From: Muricoccus harenae
GTDB taxonomy: Bacteria; Pseudomonadota; Alphaproteobacteria; Acetobacterales; Acetobacteraceae
Length of the DNA stretch: 64,000 nucleotides
Assembly (NCBI RefSeq): GCF_009848505.1
Contig: NZ_WWDL01000024.1
Span: forward strand, 31,698-95,697
Direction: 5' to 3'
The notes under the pieces were generated by a model. That model was not told the origin of the DNA. It searched no databases and worked only from the letters and a program-made list of their open reading frames with translations. This document shows, piece after piece, positions 45,311-54,216 of the stretch. Numbering within the stretch: position 1 is the first letter of the stretch; each line of letters starts with the position of its first letter. The position numbers and the translations under genes were made by a program.

Positions 45311-46285
45311 TCAGTGACCACGCCCGGCGCGCAGCCGTGGATCCACCGCATAGTAGAGCAGGTCGACCAGCAGGTTGATCGCCACGAAGACCGCCGCGAT
45401 CAGCAGAAGATAGGCCGCCATGACCGGGATGTCGGCCGAGCTGACGGATTGAATGAAGAGAAGCCCCATGCCGGGCCATTGGAAAACAGTCTCCGTCACG
45501 ATGGAGAAGGCGATGATCGAGCCGAGCTGCAGCCCGACGATGGTGATCACCGGCACCAGCGTATTGCGCAATGCGTGGCCGAAATTGATGGAGCGCTCCC
45601 GCAGCCCCCGGGCGCGGGCGAACTTCACATAGTCCGAGCGGAGCACCTCCAGCATCTCGGACCGCACCAGCCTCATGATGAGGGTCAGCTGGAACATGCC
45701 GAGGGTGATGGAGGGCAGCACCAGCGCCTTCCAGCCGGAGGCGGTCAGCAGCCCCGTGCTCCACCAGCCCAGCTGCACCGTATCCCCTCGCCCGAAGCTC
45801 GGCAGCCAGCCAAGGGTGACGGAAAAGACGAGGATCAGGAGGATTCCGATCAGGAAAGTCGGCAGCGAGACGCCGATCAGGCTGAAGGTCAGGAAGGCCC
45901 GACTGAGCCAGGAGCGGCGGTAGAGGCCGGTATAGACCCCCATCGGCACCCCGACGGCCAGGGCCACCACCGAAGCGCAGAAGGCCAGCTCCAGCGTCGC
46001 CGGGGCGCGCTCGAGGATCAGGTCCGAGACGGGGCGGGACAGGCGGTAGGACAGGCCGAACTCGCCACGAAGCGCATTGCCGACGAAGCGGATGAACTGC
46101 ACGGGTACGGACTGGTCGAGCCCCAGCGCGGCGACCAGCGCGTCGCGCTGCGCCGGCGTGAACTCCTGCCCCAGCATGGTGGCGATGGGATCGCCCACGA
46201 AGGAGAAGAGCACGAAGGCGATCAGGGCGACGGCCAACATGACCGGCACGGCCTGGAGGATCCGGGAGAGGACAAAGGCAAGCAC
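45311..46285 (-). CDS. Second peptide ABC transporter, permease OppB/DppB type
   Basis: A 324-residue permease. With the GTG at 46285 the protein begins LAFVLSRILQAVPVMLAVAL, which is the normal family start; the frame runs 22 residues further upstream with no conservation. Periplasmic region GDPIATMLGQEFTPAQRDAL, EAA loop FARARGLRERSINFGHALRN. First gene of the unit. There is no substrate-binding protein gene upstream: the next gene is the unrelated AI-2E-family permease. Confidence 0.9.
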   Translation of the reverse strand: MLAFVLSRILQAVPVMLAVALIAFVLFSFVGDPIATMLGQEFTPAQRDALVAALGLDQSVPVQFIRFVGNALRGEFGLSYRLSRPVSDLILERAPATLELAFCASVVALAVGVPMGVYTGLYRRSWLSRAFLTFSLIGVSLPTFLIGILLILVFSVTLGWLPSFGRGDTVQLGWWSTGLLTASGWKALVLPSITLGMFQLTLIMRLVRSEMLEVLRSDYVKFARARGLRERSINFGHALRNTLVPVITIVGLQLGSIIAFSIVTETVFQWPGMGLLFIQSVSSADIPVMAAYLLLIAAVFVAINLLVDLLYYAVDPRLRAGRGH

Positions 46286-46407
46286 GGTTTCGCCTACCGG
46301 ACCGGAGCCGAGACGTCCACCCGGTCCGCAGGATTCCGCATCGCATCGCACCGCAGCGCGATGCCGAAGTTCTGTTCCCTCATAGCCCCCGCCCCTACAT
46401 CAGCCCC

Positions 46408-46420
46408 GCAGAAGCTCTGC
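46408..46420 (-). promoter_or_regulatory. Small dyad upstream of the second transporter unit
   Basis: GCAGA (46408-46412) and TCTGC (46416-46420) form a perfect 5-bp dyad around three bases, within the 166-base gap upstream of the second transporter. The gap otherwise has no visible gene. It may be an operator, but such a short dyad also occurs by chance. Confidence 0.2.
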
Positions 46421-46451
46421 AAACCCCGCACCACTGTCATCCGGAGGCAGG

Positions 46452-47519
46452 TTACATTGCGGCTGGACCACGGCCGCGACCATCCTGGGCCCATTCCTTA
46501 ATCACGGAGTAAGTCACCGCCAGAAGCACCGGCCCGAGAAAGAGGCCGAGGAGCCCAAAGGCGAAGGCACCGCCCAGTGCCCCCAGCAGCGTCAACAGCA
46601 GCGGCAGATCGGCGCCCCGGGCGATCAGCCAGGGACGGATGAAGTTATCCACGGAAGAGATGCCCGCCGCCCCGTAGACGCCGAGGAAGATGCCCCAGCC
46701 GGTGCTGCCCGTGGCCAGCAGCCAGATCGTCGCTGGTATCCAGACCACCGGCGCACCCACCGGCAGGATGGAAATGACCCCCGCCAGCACTCCGAACAGC
46801 ACCGGGTGGGGCACGCCCGATACCCAAAGGCCAAGGGCGGTCAGCGCCCCCTGCACTACAGCCGTGCCGAGCAGCCCATAGACCACGCCGCGCGTGACAG
46901 CCCCGGTGAGCACCACCAGCCGCCGGCCCCGCCCGCCGGCGATGTTCTCGGCCATGCGGTCCAGCGCCTCCGCCATGCGTGGCCCATCGCGATAGAAGAA
47001 GAAGGCGAGCAGAATGGCGACGAGCAGCTCGGCCACGCCTGAGACGATGGCCAGTACAAGCCCAAGCGCCATCTGCGCGACGCTGCCCGCATAGGGACGC
47101 AGCATGGCGAAGAGGTTGCCAACCCCGAGATCCAGCGCCCCAAAGCGATCCTGCAGGAAGGGGCCGATGAAGGGCAACCGGCCCACTGCGGCGCCCAGCG
47201 CCGGCAACCCGTCCGTCAGAAAGCCTTGGATTCCGTTGCGAAGCCCCTCGATCTCCTCCCGGCTGGTTGGCGCCGCGAGGGCCAGTGGAAGGCCGATCAC
47301 CAGCATCATCCCCGCCACCATCACCCCCGCGGCCCAGGAGGGGCGCAGCCTCGCCTGGTCGGTGAGGAAGCGGTAGGCGGGCCAGGTGGTGAAGGCGAGA
47401 ATTGCCGCCCAGAGCAGCGACGAAAGGAAGGGCCGGAGGACGAGGAAGCAGCCGGCAAGCAGCAGGGCCAGCGCCGCCACGCCGATGAGGCGGACCAAGA
47501 ACTGCTTTTCGTCGGACAT
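46452..47519 (-). CDS. AI-2E family transporter
   Basis: A 355-residue polytopic membrane protein of the AI-2E/UPF0118 family. It has about eight hydrophobic segments, beginning RLIGVAALALLLAGCFLVLR, with the conserved C-terminal block GVISILPVGAPVVWIPATIW and LFLGPVLLAVTYSVIKEW. Members export autoinducer-2 or act as Na+(Li+)/H+ antiporters; which applies cannot be judged. ATG at 47519 (MSDEKQF); the 22-residue extension upstream is unlikely. Same strand as the second peptide transporter but separated by 166 bases. Confidence 0.88.
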   Translation of the reverse strand: MSDEKQFLVRLIGVAALALLLAGCFLVLRPFLSSLLWAAILAFTTWPAYRFLTDQARLRPSWAAGVMVAGMMLVIGLPLALAAPTSREEIEGLRNGIQGFLTDGLPALGAAVGRLPFIGPFLQDRFGALDLGVGNLFAMLRPYAGSVAQMALGLVLAIVSGVAELLVAILLAFFFYRDGPRMAEALDRMAENIAGGRGRRLVVLTGAVTRGVVYGLLGTAVVQGALTALGLWVSGVPHPVLFGVLAGVISILPVGAPVVWIPATIWLLATGSTGWGIFLGVYGAAGISSVDNFIRPWLIARGADLPLLLTLLGALGGAFAFGLLGLFLGPVLLAVTYSVIKEWAQDGRGRGPAAM

Positions 47520-47674
47520 GGGGCCCCCCGGGCTGCGCCACACCTTATGGCTCGGCCGCGCGGGCGGGCCAACGGATCGCCGCACGCCAGATGGATTTGG
47601 GCGACGGCGGCGAATCGCGTTAGCGTTCTAGGTCAGGCCACCCGGTGCGCAGAGGGGCCGGAGAGGACCGTCGA

Positions 47675-48454
47675 ATGCCGCGCTTCGCCGCCAACCTGTC
47701 GCTCATGTTCACCGAGGTCCCGTTCCTGGACCGCTTCGCCCGGGCACGCGCCGCGGGCTTCGAGGCGGTCGAGTTCCTCCTTCCCTACGAATACCCGGCC
47801 GCCGATATCCGGGCGCGGCTGGACGATGCCGGGCTGACCCTGGTTCTGTTCAACACCGCCCAGGGCAATTGGGACGGAGGCGAAAAGGGCATCGCCGCCC
47901 TTCCCGGGCGCGAGGAGGAGTTCCGCGAAGCCGTAGCCCGCGGGCTGGACTATGCCGGCACTCTTGGCTGCCACCGGCTGCATGTGATGGCTGGGCTGAC
48001 GCCGGGGGGCGTCGCGCGCGACACGCTGACCGCCACCTATGCCGCCAACCTGGCCTGGGCCGCGGAACGTTGCGCGGCACAGGGGGTTAAGCCGGTGATC
48101 GAGCCGATCAACCACCGTGACATTCCCGGCTACATCCTGAACACCACCACCCAGGCCGTGGCGATCATCGAGGCGATCGGTCCGGAGCGTCTGGGCCTGC
48201 AGTTCGACTTGTACCATGCGCAGGTGACGGAGGGAGACATAACCCGCCGCTTCGAGGCGCTTCTGCCCTTCATCGCCCATGCCCAGATTGCCGATACGCC
48301 CGGCCGCAACGAGCCCGGCACCGGCGAGGTGAACTGGCCCTTCGTGCTGGGGCGGCTTGACGCCATGGGCTATCGCGGCTGGATCGGCTGCGAGTACCGC
48401 CCGGCCGGGATCACCGAGGATGGGCTCGGCTGGTTCGCCCCCTATCGCGCCTGA
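47675..48454 (+). CDS. hyi: Hydroxypyruvate isomerase
   Basis: A 259-residue TIM-barrel sugar isomerase that interconverts hydroxypyruvate and tartronate semialdehyde in glyoxylate metabolism. It opens FAANLSLMFTEVPFLDRFAR. The metal-binding Glu is in VIEPINHRDIPGYIL, followed by LQFDLYHAQVTEGD, HAQIADTPGRNEPGTGEVN and the final GCEYRP with the second Glu. ATG with a GGAGAGG site upstream. It precedes tartronate semialdehyde reductase by 24 bases, the natural next enzyme. Confidence 0.9.
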   Translation: MPRFAANLSLMFTEVPFLDRFARARAAGFEAVEFLLPYEYPAADIRARLDDAGLTLVLFNTAQGNWDGGEKGIAALPGREEEFREAVARGLDYAGTLGCHRLHVMAGLTPGGVARDTLTATYAANLAWAAERCAAQGVKPVIEPINHRDIPGYILNTTTQAVAIIEAIGPERLGLQFDLYHAQVTEGDITRRFEALLPFIAHAQIADTPGRNEPGTGEVNWPFVLGRLDAMGYRGWIGCEYRPAGITEDGLGWFAPYRA

Positions 48455-48478
48455 CCTGCCCATGGGAGAGAGATGCAT

Positions 48479-49357
48479 ATGAAGATCGGATTTATCGGCC
48501 TTGGTATTATGGGCCGTCCCATGGCCCTGAACCTGAAGAAGGCGGGGCACGACCTGCTGGTGCCCGAGCGCACCAGCCTGACTTCGGAGATCCGCGAGGC
48601 CGCGACCGTCCTTCCCTCGCCCGCCGAGGTAGTGAAGGGCGCCGAGGTTGTGATCCTCATGCTGCCCGACACGCCCGACGTAGAGGCGGTCCTTTTCGGC
48701 GAGGGTGCGGTGGCCGAGGCGCTGAAGCCCGGCACGCTGGTGATCGACATGTCCTCGATCAGCCCAACCGCAACCAAGGACTTTGCCGCCCGCGTAAACG
48801 CCAAGGGCTGCGACTACCTGGATGCCCCCGTCTCGGGTGGCGAGGTGGGTGCGCGCAACGCGGCGCTCACGATCATGGTCGGTGGCCCGCAGGCAGCCTT
48901 CGACCGTGCGCTGCCGCTGTTCCAGACCATGGGCAAGAACATCACCCTGGTGGGCGAGGCGAATGGGGCTGGGCAGGTCACCAAGGTTGCCAACCAGATC
49001 ATCGTCGCACTGAACATCGAGGCAGTGGCCGAGGCGCTCGTCTTTGCCAGCAAGGCCGGGGCGGACCCTGCCCGCGTACGCGAAGCGCTGATGGGCGGCT
49101 TCGCCTCCTCCCGCATCCTCGAAGTCCATGCCGAGCGGATGATCAAGGGCACCTTCGATCCCGGCTTCCGCATCGCGCTACACCAGAAGGACCTGAACCT
49201 CGCCCTCCAGTCGGCGCGTGAGCTCGGGGTTGCCCTGCCGAACACGGCCTCAGCGCAGCAGCTTTTCTCGGCGGTCGTCGCCGCGGGCGGTGGCCAACAG
49301 GACCATTCGGCGATGGTGCGCGCCCTGGAAATCCTGGCCGGGCACGAGATCCGGTAG
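48479..49357 (+). CDS. glxR: 2-hydroxy-3-oxopropionate (tartronate semialdehyde) reductase
   Basis: A 292-residue NAD(P)-dependent beta-hydroxyacid dehydrogenase that reduces tartronate semialdehyde to D-glycerate. The N-terminal Rossmann motif is IGFIGLGIMGRPMALNLKKA. The substrate motif is DAPVSGGEVGARNAALTIMV, and the catalytic Lys is in GAGQVTKVANQIIV. The length and motifs match GlxR/GarR. A second ATG six bases upstream (48473, MHMK) lies closer to the GGGAGAGAG site and could also be used. No glyoxylate carboligase gene is seen in the window. Confidence 0.9.
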   Translation: MKIGFIGLGIMGRPMALNLKKAGHDLLVPERTSLTSEIREAATVLPSPAEVVKGAEVVILMLPDTPDVEAVLFGEGAVAEALKPGTLVIDMSSISPTATKDFAARVNAKGCDYLDAPVSGGEVGARNAALTIMVGGPQAAFDRALPLFQTMGKNITLVGEANGAGQVTKVANQIIVALNIEAVAEALVFASKAGADPARVREALMGGFASSRILEVHAERMIKGTFDPGFRIALHQKDLNLALQSARELGVALPNTASAQQLFSAVVAAGGGQQDHSAMVRALEILAGHEIR

Positions 49358-49445
49358 AATCTCGCGCCATGGGCATATAAAAATTGGCGGCGAGGCAGGC
49401 TACATTTACACTCAAACGTCCAAATTCGTGAGATACTGCGCAGCG

Positions 49446-49468
49446 GACGCCCGGGGTCACCGGGCGTC
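49446..49468 (+). promoter_or_regulatory. Perfect 9-bp hairpin in the leader of the XRE regulator
   Basis: GACGCCCGG (49446-49454) pairs perfectly with CCGGGCGTC (49460-49468) around a 5-base loop, ending 17 bases before the ATG of the regulator and just before its AGGGAG site. There is no T-run after it, so it is a weak terminator candidate for the reductase gene; it may instead be a binding site for the regulator itself or an RNA structure affecting translation. The bases before it (49375-49440) are AT-rich and probably hold the promoter. Confidence 0.4.
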
Positions 49469-49485
49469 GTGGCAGGGAGCCGACC

Positions 49486-50364
49486 ATGCGTTTCGCTGAT
49501 ATCGGTCAGCAGCTGCGGGCCTATCGACTGGAATCGGGCCTCCGGGCAGAGGAGATCGCCGCACGCCTCGGCGTCTCTCGGGCGGCGCTGTACCGCTACG
49601 AGAAGGGCGAGGTGATCAAGCTGGACACGATCCGGCGCCTCGCGGAGCTGCTGAAGATCTCGCCGCTGTCCTTGCTCGGGATCGGCGTGGAATATTTCTC
49701 ACGGCCGCTCGCCCTGCAGGAACGGCTGCGACAGGTGGAGGAGGAGACGGAGCAGTTCCTCCAACTCGGCGGTGCCTTTTGCACGCTCGTCACCACCGAC
49801 GCGCATGATTCGGCCCTGGCCGAGGCCTTCAGCGACGCTGCCGAAGGCGCGGCCGAGCGGCTGTCCTTCCATGCGGCCGCCGAGCAGGCGCTCGGCGTCC
49901 TCACCGCGCGCAAGCGCCTCTACCAGGCGCGGCGACCCTCGATCATCGCGATGATCAGCGAACGCGCCCTCCGCGCGGCCCTCACCGACGGCATTGCCCC
50001 CGCGCTCAGCGTGTCGGACCGCGTGCGCCAGCGCTGTCGGGTCGCGGCGCGGGCGGAGGCCGAGAACATCGCCGCGCTGATGGAAAGCGTGCCGATGGGC
50101 ATCCAGCTCGGCCTGCTGACCGAGACGGAACCGAGCGGTGACTTCATCGTCATGCGCGGACGCGACCGTGCGCATGTGTGCTCCAGCCCCTTCCCGCCCG
50201 ACAGCCCGCCCATCGGGGCCGTGGGCATCGGCACGGTCACCGCCGCTGACGAAGCGGTGTCGATCCACCAGCGAGTGGCGGAGAACGCTTGGCGGGAGGT
50301 CCGCAAAGGGGCCGAAGGTGCAGCCCGGATTCGCCTCCTCCTCGCCGAAGCGCGCATCCACTGA
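49486..50364 (+). CDS. XRE-family transcriptional regulator with unidentified C-terminal domain
   Basis: A 292-residue regulator. The N-terminal helix-turn-helix (residues 5-60) is clear: QLRAYRLESGLRAEEIAARL, then GVSRAALYRYEKGEVIKLD. Residues 90-292 form a second, mainly helical domain that I do not recognise, with a conserved-looking EEETEQFLQLGGAFCTLVTT and GDFIVMRGRDRAHVCSSPFP near the end. It is not a cupin by inspection. It lies immediately downstream of the hydroxypyruvate/tartronate semialdehyde genes and could regulate them; the ligand is unknown. Confidence 0.82.
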   Translation: MRFADIGQQLRAYRLESGLRAEEIAARLGVSRAALYRYEKGEVIKLDTIRRLAELLKISPLSLLGIGVEYFSRPLALQERLRQVEEETEQFLQLGGAFCTLVTTDAHDSALAEAFSDAAEGAAERLSFHAAAEQALGVLTARKRLYQARRPSIIAMISERALRAALTDGIAPALSVSDRVRQRCRVAARAEAENIAALMESVPMGIQLGLLTETEPSGDFIVMRGRDRAHVCSSPFPPDSPPIGAVGIGTVTAADEAVSIHQRVAENAWREVRKGAEGAARIRLLLAEARIH

Positions 50365-50380
50365 CGCGGACATCCGCCGG

Positions 50381-53029
50381 TCAGCCGGCGGCGACCGGCT
50401 CGGCAAGGTCGAGATAGGCTTCGAGGATTTCGGGATCCTCCGTCCGCCGGGTGGCGAAGCCGATGGCATGCACGAAGCGCAGCATGGCCGTGTTGTCGGC
50501 CAGGACTTGGCCGGCGATGCGGCGCAACCCCCGGTTGCGGCCCCATTCCACCAGCCGCCCCATCAGGTGCCGCGCCAAGCCGCCGCGCTTCCAGGCCGCG
50601 TCGATGAGGATGGCGAACTCGCCGCCCTCGGCACCATCGAGCACCAGCCGGGCCGTGGCGGCAATGGCCGTGCCGTCCAGGGCGACGAAGGCCATCTCGC
50701 GGTCGTAGTCGATCTGCGTCAGGCGAGCGACCTGGGCCGGAGGCAGCTCCCGCAGCCGGTTGAAGAAGCGGTAGCGTATATCCTCGGGTGAAACACGGCG
50801 CACGAAGGCGGTGACGCCCTCGGCATCCTCCGGTCGGATGGGGCGAATGACGAGGGCCCGCCCATCCCGCGTGCTGAACCGTTCGGATAGCTCTGCCGGA
50901 TAAGGTGGAATGGCGAGGAAGCCCGTCTCCCCCTCCGGGCGCAGCGTGACATTCGCGTCGAGCGCGACGACGCCCTGCGCGCCCGCTCGCAGCGGGTTGA
51001 CGGTGACCGTGGCAATGGCGGGGAAGTCCACCGCGAGCTGAGACAGGCGTACCAGCGCCTCCGCCAGACGGTCCCGCGGAACCGCGGGGCGGTCCCGGAA
51101 GCCATCGAGCAGCCGGGCAACCCGGGTGCGGCCGATCATCGCCAGCGCCAGCGGACGGTTCAGCGGCGGCAGGTCATGCGACTCGTCAGCCTCAATCTCA
51201 GCCGCGGTCCCGCCGCGGCCGAAGCCGATCCAAGGACCAAACATCGGGTCGTCATCCAGCCGGATGCGCACTTCCTCCCCCGGCGCCGCCTGGCGCTGCA
51301 CCATCCAGCCTCGGGGGCGGAGGTCCGGGCATTGCGCGACGAGCCGCGCGGAAATGGCCGCCGCCGCGTCGCGCAGCGCCGCCGCATCCCGCAGGTCCAG
51401 CACCACGGCGCCCACCTCGGTCTTGGCGGGAAGTCTCTCGCTCAGCACCTTCAAGGCCACGGGCCATCCCAGGGCCTCTGCCGCCGCGACGGCGTCCTCG
51501 ACATTCCTCGCGGCACGATGGGCGATGGTGGCGAAGCCATAGGCCGATAAGACGGAGAGTGCCTCCGCTTCATCCAGCGCCAGCCGCCCCTCCGCCCGCA
51601 CGGCGGCAAACAGCGCGGCGACGCGCGCCCGGTCGGGCGTCACCTCCAGCACGTCGCTCGGGGGCAGCTCTGCCGCAGCGGCGCGGTTGCGGCGGTCCTG
51701 GGCGAGATGCAGCGCGCCCTGCACCGCCGCCTCCGGCGTCGCGAAAACGGCGACCCCGTGCTCGGCCAGGGCGCGGCGCTGCGGCGCTGCGGTCGACTGG
51801 CCGAGCCAAGCCGCCAGCACCGGCGCGGCCCTGCCGCCGCGCCCGGATGCGGAGGCGGCGGCGGCCATGGCCTGGGCGGAAAGCGCCGCATCCTCGCCCG
51901 GCTCCGGGGCATGGATCGCGACCACGGAATCCACGGCGGAAACCGCGGAGAGCAGCGCGGCCGCCTCAGCGAGGCGATGGCCCTGGCCAAGCGGCAAGGC
52001 CAGGGGATTGTCCCCGGTCCAGCCGCCGGGCAGCGCGAGGTCCAGCACGGCACGGGCATCCGCCGGGATGACAGCAAGGCGCCCGCCGCCGCGCAGCGCG
52101 GCATCGGCCGCCATCTGCCCCGGCCCCAGCCCGTTGGCGACAATGGCGATCCGGTTCCCCCGCGCGCCATCGGGCCCGGGACGGGGCGAAGGCCGCACTC
52201 GCGCCAGCGTCTCGGCAGCGGAAAGCAAGTCTTCCAGTCCCTGCACCCGCAAGACGCCGGCGCGGCGGAGGGCGGCGCCCATCACCGCATCGGCGACATC
52301 CCGCCCGGCATGGCCCGGCCGCTGCGCCACCACGGGGCGGGTGCGGGCGACTGCACGGGCGGAGGAAATGAAGCGGCGGCGGTCCTTGATCCGGCGCAGG
52401 TCCAGCAGGATGGCGCCCGTGGCGGCATCCCGCGCCAGCCAGTCCAGTCCCCCGGCAAAGCCATAATCCGCGTTCGTGCCGATCCCGGCGATGAGAGTGA
52501 AGCCAACCGCCTCCCCCTCCGCCCAGTCGATCACAGCCCGCGCCAGCGCGGCGGACTGGCAAAGCAACGCCAACCGGCCCGGGCGTGGCGCGATATGGGA
52601 AAGCGAGGCGTTCAGCCCCGCAGGCGGGATGCAAAGGCCGAAGGAGTGCTCGCCCAGCGCCCGTACGCCGGTGCGCGCGCAGATCGCCGCCAGCCCTGGC
52701 GCGGCACCCGGCACCACCGCGCCGAAGCAGCCGCGCGCCGCCAGACTGGCCATGGCGGGCTCGATCGCCTCGGGCGCGAGGGAGAGCACGCCAAGGTCGG
52801 GCGGCTCCCCGAGTTCATCCAGGGTCGCCGCCTGCTCCAGCCCTGGCCAAGCCGGACCGACCGCATGCAGCCGGCCCTTGAACCCGCCCGCGGCGAGGTT
52901 CCGCGCCAGGATGGCCGAGGCTGGGACCGCCGGGTCGGCCAGCAGGGCCACCCGACGCGGCGCGAAAAGCGCGGTATCCTGGAAGCCGCGCGCCAGCCCG
53001 TGACCAGAAACGGAGACCGGCAGGGCCAC
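50381..53029 (-). CDS. Acyl-CoA synthetase (NDP-forming)-like / GNAT acetyltransferase fusion, Pat (PatZ) family
   Basis: An 882-residue fusion. Residues 1-125 form a CoA-binding domain (RRVALLADPAVPASAILARN), 130-440 the succinyl-CoA ligase-like domains, about 480-690 an ATP-grasp domain (ALDEAEALSVLSAYGFATIA, GWPVALKVLSERLPAKTEVG), and 720-870 a GNAT domain (VIRPIRPEDAEGVTAFVRRV, WKRGGLARHLMGRLVEWGRN). This is the layout of Pat/YfiQ protein lysine acetyltransferases, which inactivate acetyl-CoA synthetase by acetylation. The phosphohistidine region of real synthetases is degenerate here (LCQSAALARAVI), as in Pat proteins. It follows the M20 amidohydrolase by 11 bases. Confidence 0.9.
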   Translation of the reverse strand: MALPVSVSGHGLARGFQDTALFAPRRVALLADPAVPASAILARNLAAGGFKGRLHAVGPAWPGLEQAATLDELGEPPDLGVLSLAPEAIEPAMASLAARGCFGAVVPGAAPGLAAICARTGVRALGEHSFGLCIPPAGLNASLSHIAPRPGRLALLCQSAALARAVIDWAEGEAVGFTLIAGIGTNADYGFAGGLDWLARDAATGAILLDLRRIKDRRRFISSARAVARTRPVVAQRPGHAGRDVADAVMGAALRRAGVLRVQGLEDLLSAAETLARVRPSPRPGPDGARGNRIAIVANGLGPGQMAADAALRGGGRLAVIPADARAVLDLALPGGWTGDNPLALPLGQGHRLAEAAALLSAVSAVDSVVAIHAPEPGEDAALSAQAMAAAASASGRGGRAAPVLAAWLGQSTAAPQRRALAEHGVAVFATPEAAVQGALHLAQDRRNRAAAAELPPSDVLEVTPDRARVAALFAAVRAEGRLALDEAEALSVLSAYGFATIAHRAARNVEDAVAAAEALGWPVALKVLSERLPAKTEVGAVVLDLRDAAALRDAAAAISARLVAQCPDLRPRGWMVQRQAAPGEEVRIRLDDDPMFGPWIGFGRGGTAAEIEADESHDLPPLNRPLALAMIGRTRVARLLDGFRDRPAVPRDRLAEALVRLSQLAVDFPAIATVTVNPLRAGAQGVVALDANVTLRPEGETGFLAIPPYPAELSERFSTRDGRALVIRPIRPEDAEGVTAFVRRVSPEDIRYRFFNRLRELPPAQVARLTQIDYDREMAFVALDGTAIAATARLVLDGAEGGEFAILIDAAWKRGGLARHLMGRLVEWGRNRGLRRIAGQVLADNTAMLRFVHAIGFATRRTEDPEILEAYLDLAEPVAAG

Positions 53030-53040
53030 GCTGAAACTCC

Positions 53041-54216
53041 CTATCCGCCCGAAAGGGCGCGCTTCGCGGTCTCCGCGAGGAAGCCGCTCGCTGTGGGCAG
53101 GACCCGGTCGTCGAAGTCGTAATTCGGGTTGTGCAGCTCGCGGCCGCCATCGGTGGGGCCGTTGCCGATCCAGACGAAGGCGCCCGGCACCTGCTTCAGG
53201 AACTCGGAAAAGTCCTCGCCGGTCATGGCGGCGGGCAGGTCGCGGCGGAGAGGAGCAACGGCAGCGGCAGCCCCGGCTGCCAAGTCGCGCTCGGCCGGAT
53301 GGTTCGTCGTCGCGTCGACGCCGCCGAGCACCTCAGCAGTCGCCTTCACCTGGAAGGTTTCGGACAGGCCACGCGCGATCCGCCTCAGCCCTTCCGAAAT
53401 CAGCTCGCCCGTAGCCTGGTGCAGGAAACGCATGGAGCCGCGGATCACTACTTGGCCGGCGATCTGGTTCCAGGCCTCGCCGCCCGCGATGGTGGTCAGG
53501 CTGACCACGGCGGAATCGAGCGGATCGAGGTTACGAGAGACGATTGACTGGCAGGCCACGATGGCATGGCCGGCGGCGACGATCGGATCATGCGTCAGAT
53601 GCGGCAGCGCGGCATGGCCCGCATGGCCCTCGATGATGATCTGGAACCGGCGCCCAGCCGCCATCACCGGCCCTTCATGCACCGCGATCGTCCCCACCGG
53701 CAGGCCCGGCCAGTTGTGCCAACCGAAGATGCGGTCCATCGGGAAGCGGTGGAACAGCCTGTCCTCAACCATCGCGCGCGCACCGCCGCCGCCTTCCTCC
53801 GCCGGCTGGAAGACGAGGCGGACGGTGCCGGACCAGCTTTCGTCCTTCATCAGCAGCGCCGCCGCGCCCAGAAGGGCGGTGGTGTGGCCGTCATGCCCGC
53901 AGGCATGCATCACGCCGGGGCGGGTGCTGCGATAGGGAAGATCCGCGCTTGTTTCCTGGATCGGCAGCGCGTCCATATCGGCCCGGAGCCCGACGCTACG
54001 ATTGCCGCCACCTCGGCGGATGGTTGCCACCACGCCGTGGCCACCGATTCCTGTTTCAATCTCCGTGACACCCAGTTCACGCAAACGTTCAAAGACGAAT
54101 GCCGCAGTGGGCCCTTCTTCCTTGGTGACATCGGGGTTCGCGTGGAGGTGGCGGCGCCAGCGCGTGAGGGTCTCGGCAAGATCTCGTTCCATGGACTGAG
54201 GAGTTAGCCCTTCCAT
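53041..54216 (-). CDS. M20-family amidohydrolase (hippurate hydrolase/aminoacylase type)
   Basis: A 391-residue metallohydrolase that removes acyl groups from N-acyl amino acids. Metal motifs: GLRADMDALPI, MHACGHDGHTTALLGA, FQPAEEGGGGARAM, the His in HAGHAALP and the final MTGEDFSEFLKQVPGAF. The start is ATG 54216, or ATG 54192 eight codons in. The first option shares bases with the TTG start of divergent tamA (54216), an unusual overlap of divergent start codons, so 54192 may be the real one. First gene of a pair with the Pat-family gene. Confidence 0.9.
   Translation of the reverse strand: MEGLTPQSMERDLAETLTRWRRHLHANPDVTKEEGPTAAFVFERLRELGVTEIETGIGGHGVVATIRRGGGNRSVGLRADMDALPIQETSADLPYRSTRPGVMHACGHDGHTTALLGAAALLMKDESWSGTVRLVFQPAEEGGGGARAMVEDRLFHRFPMDRIFGWHNWPGLPVGTIAVHEGPVMAAGRRFQIIIEGHAGHAALPHLTHDPIVAAGHAIVACQSIVSRNLDPLDSAVVSLTTIAGGEAWNQIAGQVVIRGSMRFLHQATGELISEGLRRIARGLSETFQVKATAEVLGGVDATTNHPAERDLAAGAAAAVAPLRRDLPAAMTGEDFSEFLKQVPGAFVWIGNGPTDGGRELHNPNYDFDDRVLPTASGFLAETAKRALSGG

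Noticed and set aside
45303..46346. Alternative minus-strand frame over the OppB-type permease
   Set aside because: Translation is Arg/Gly-rich without membrane segments; the other frame gives a normal permease with the EAA loop.
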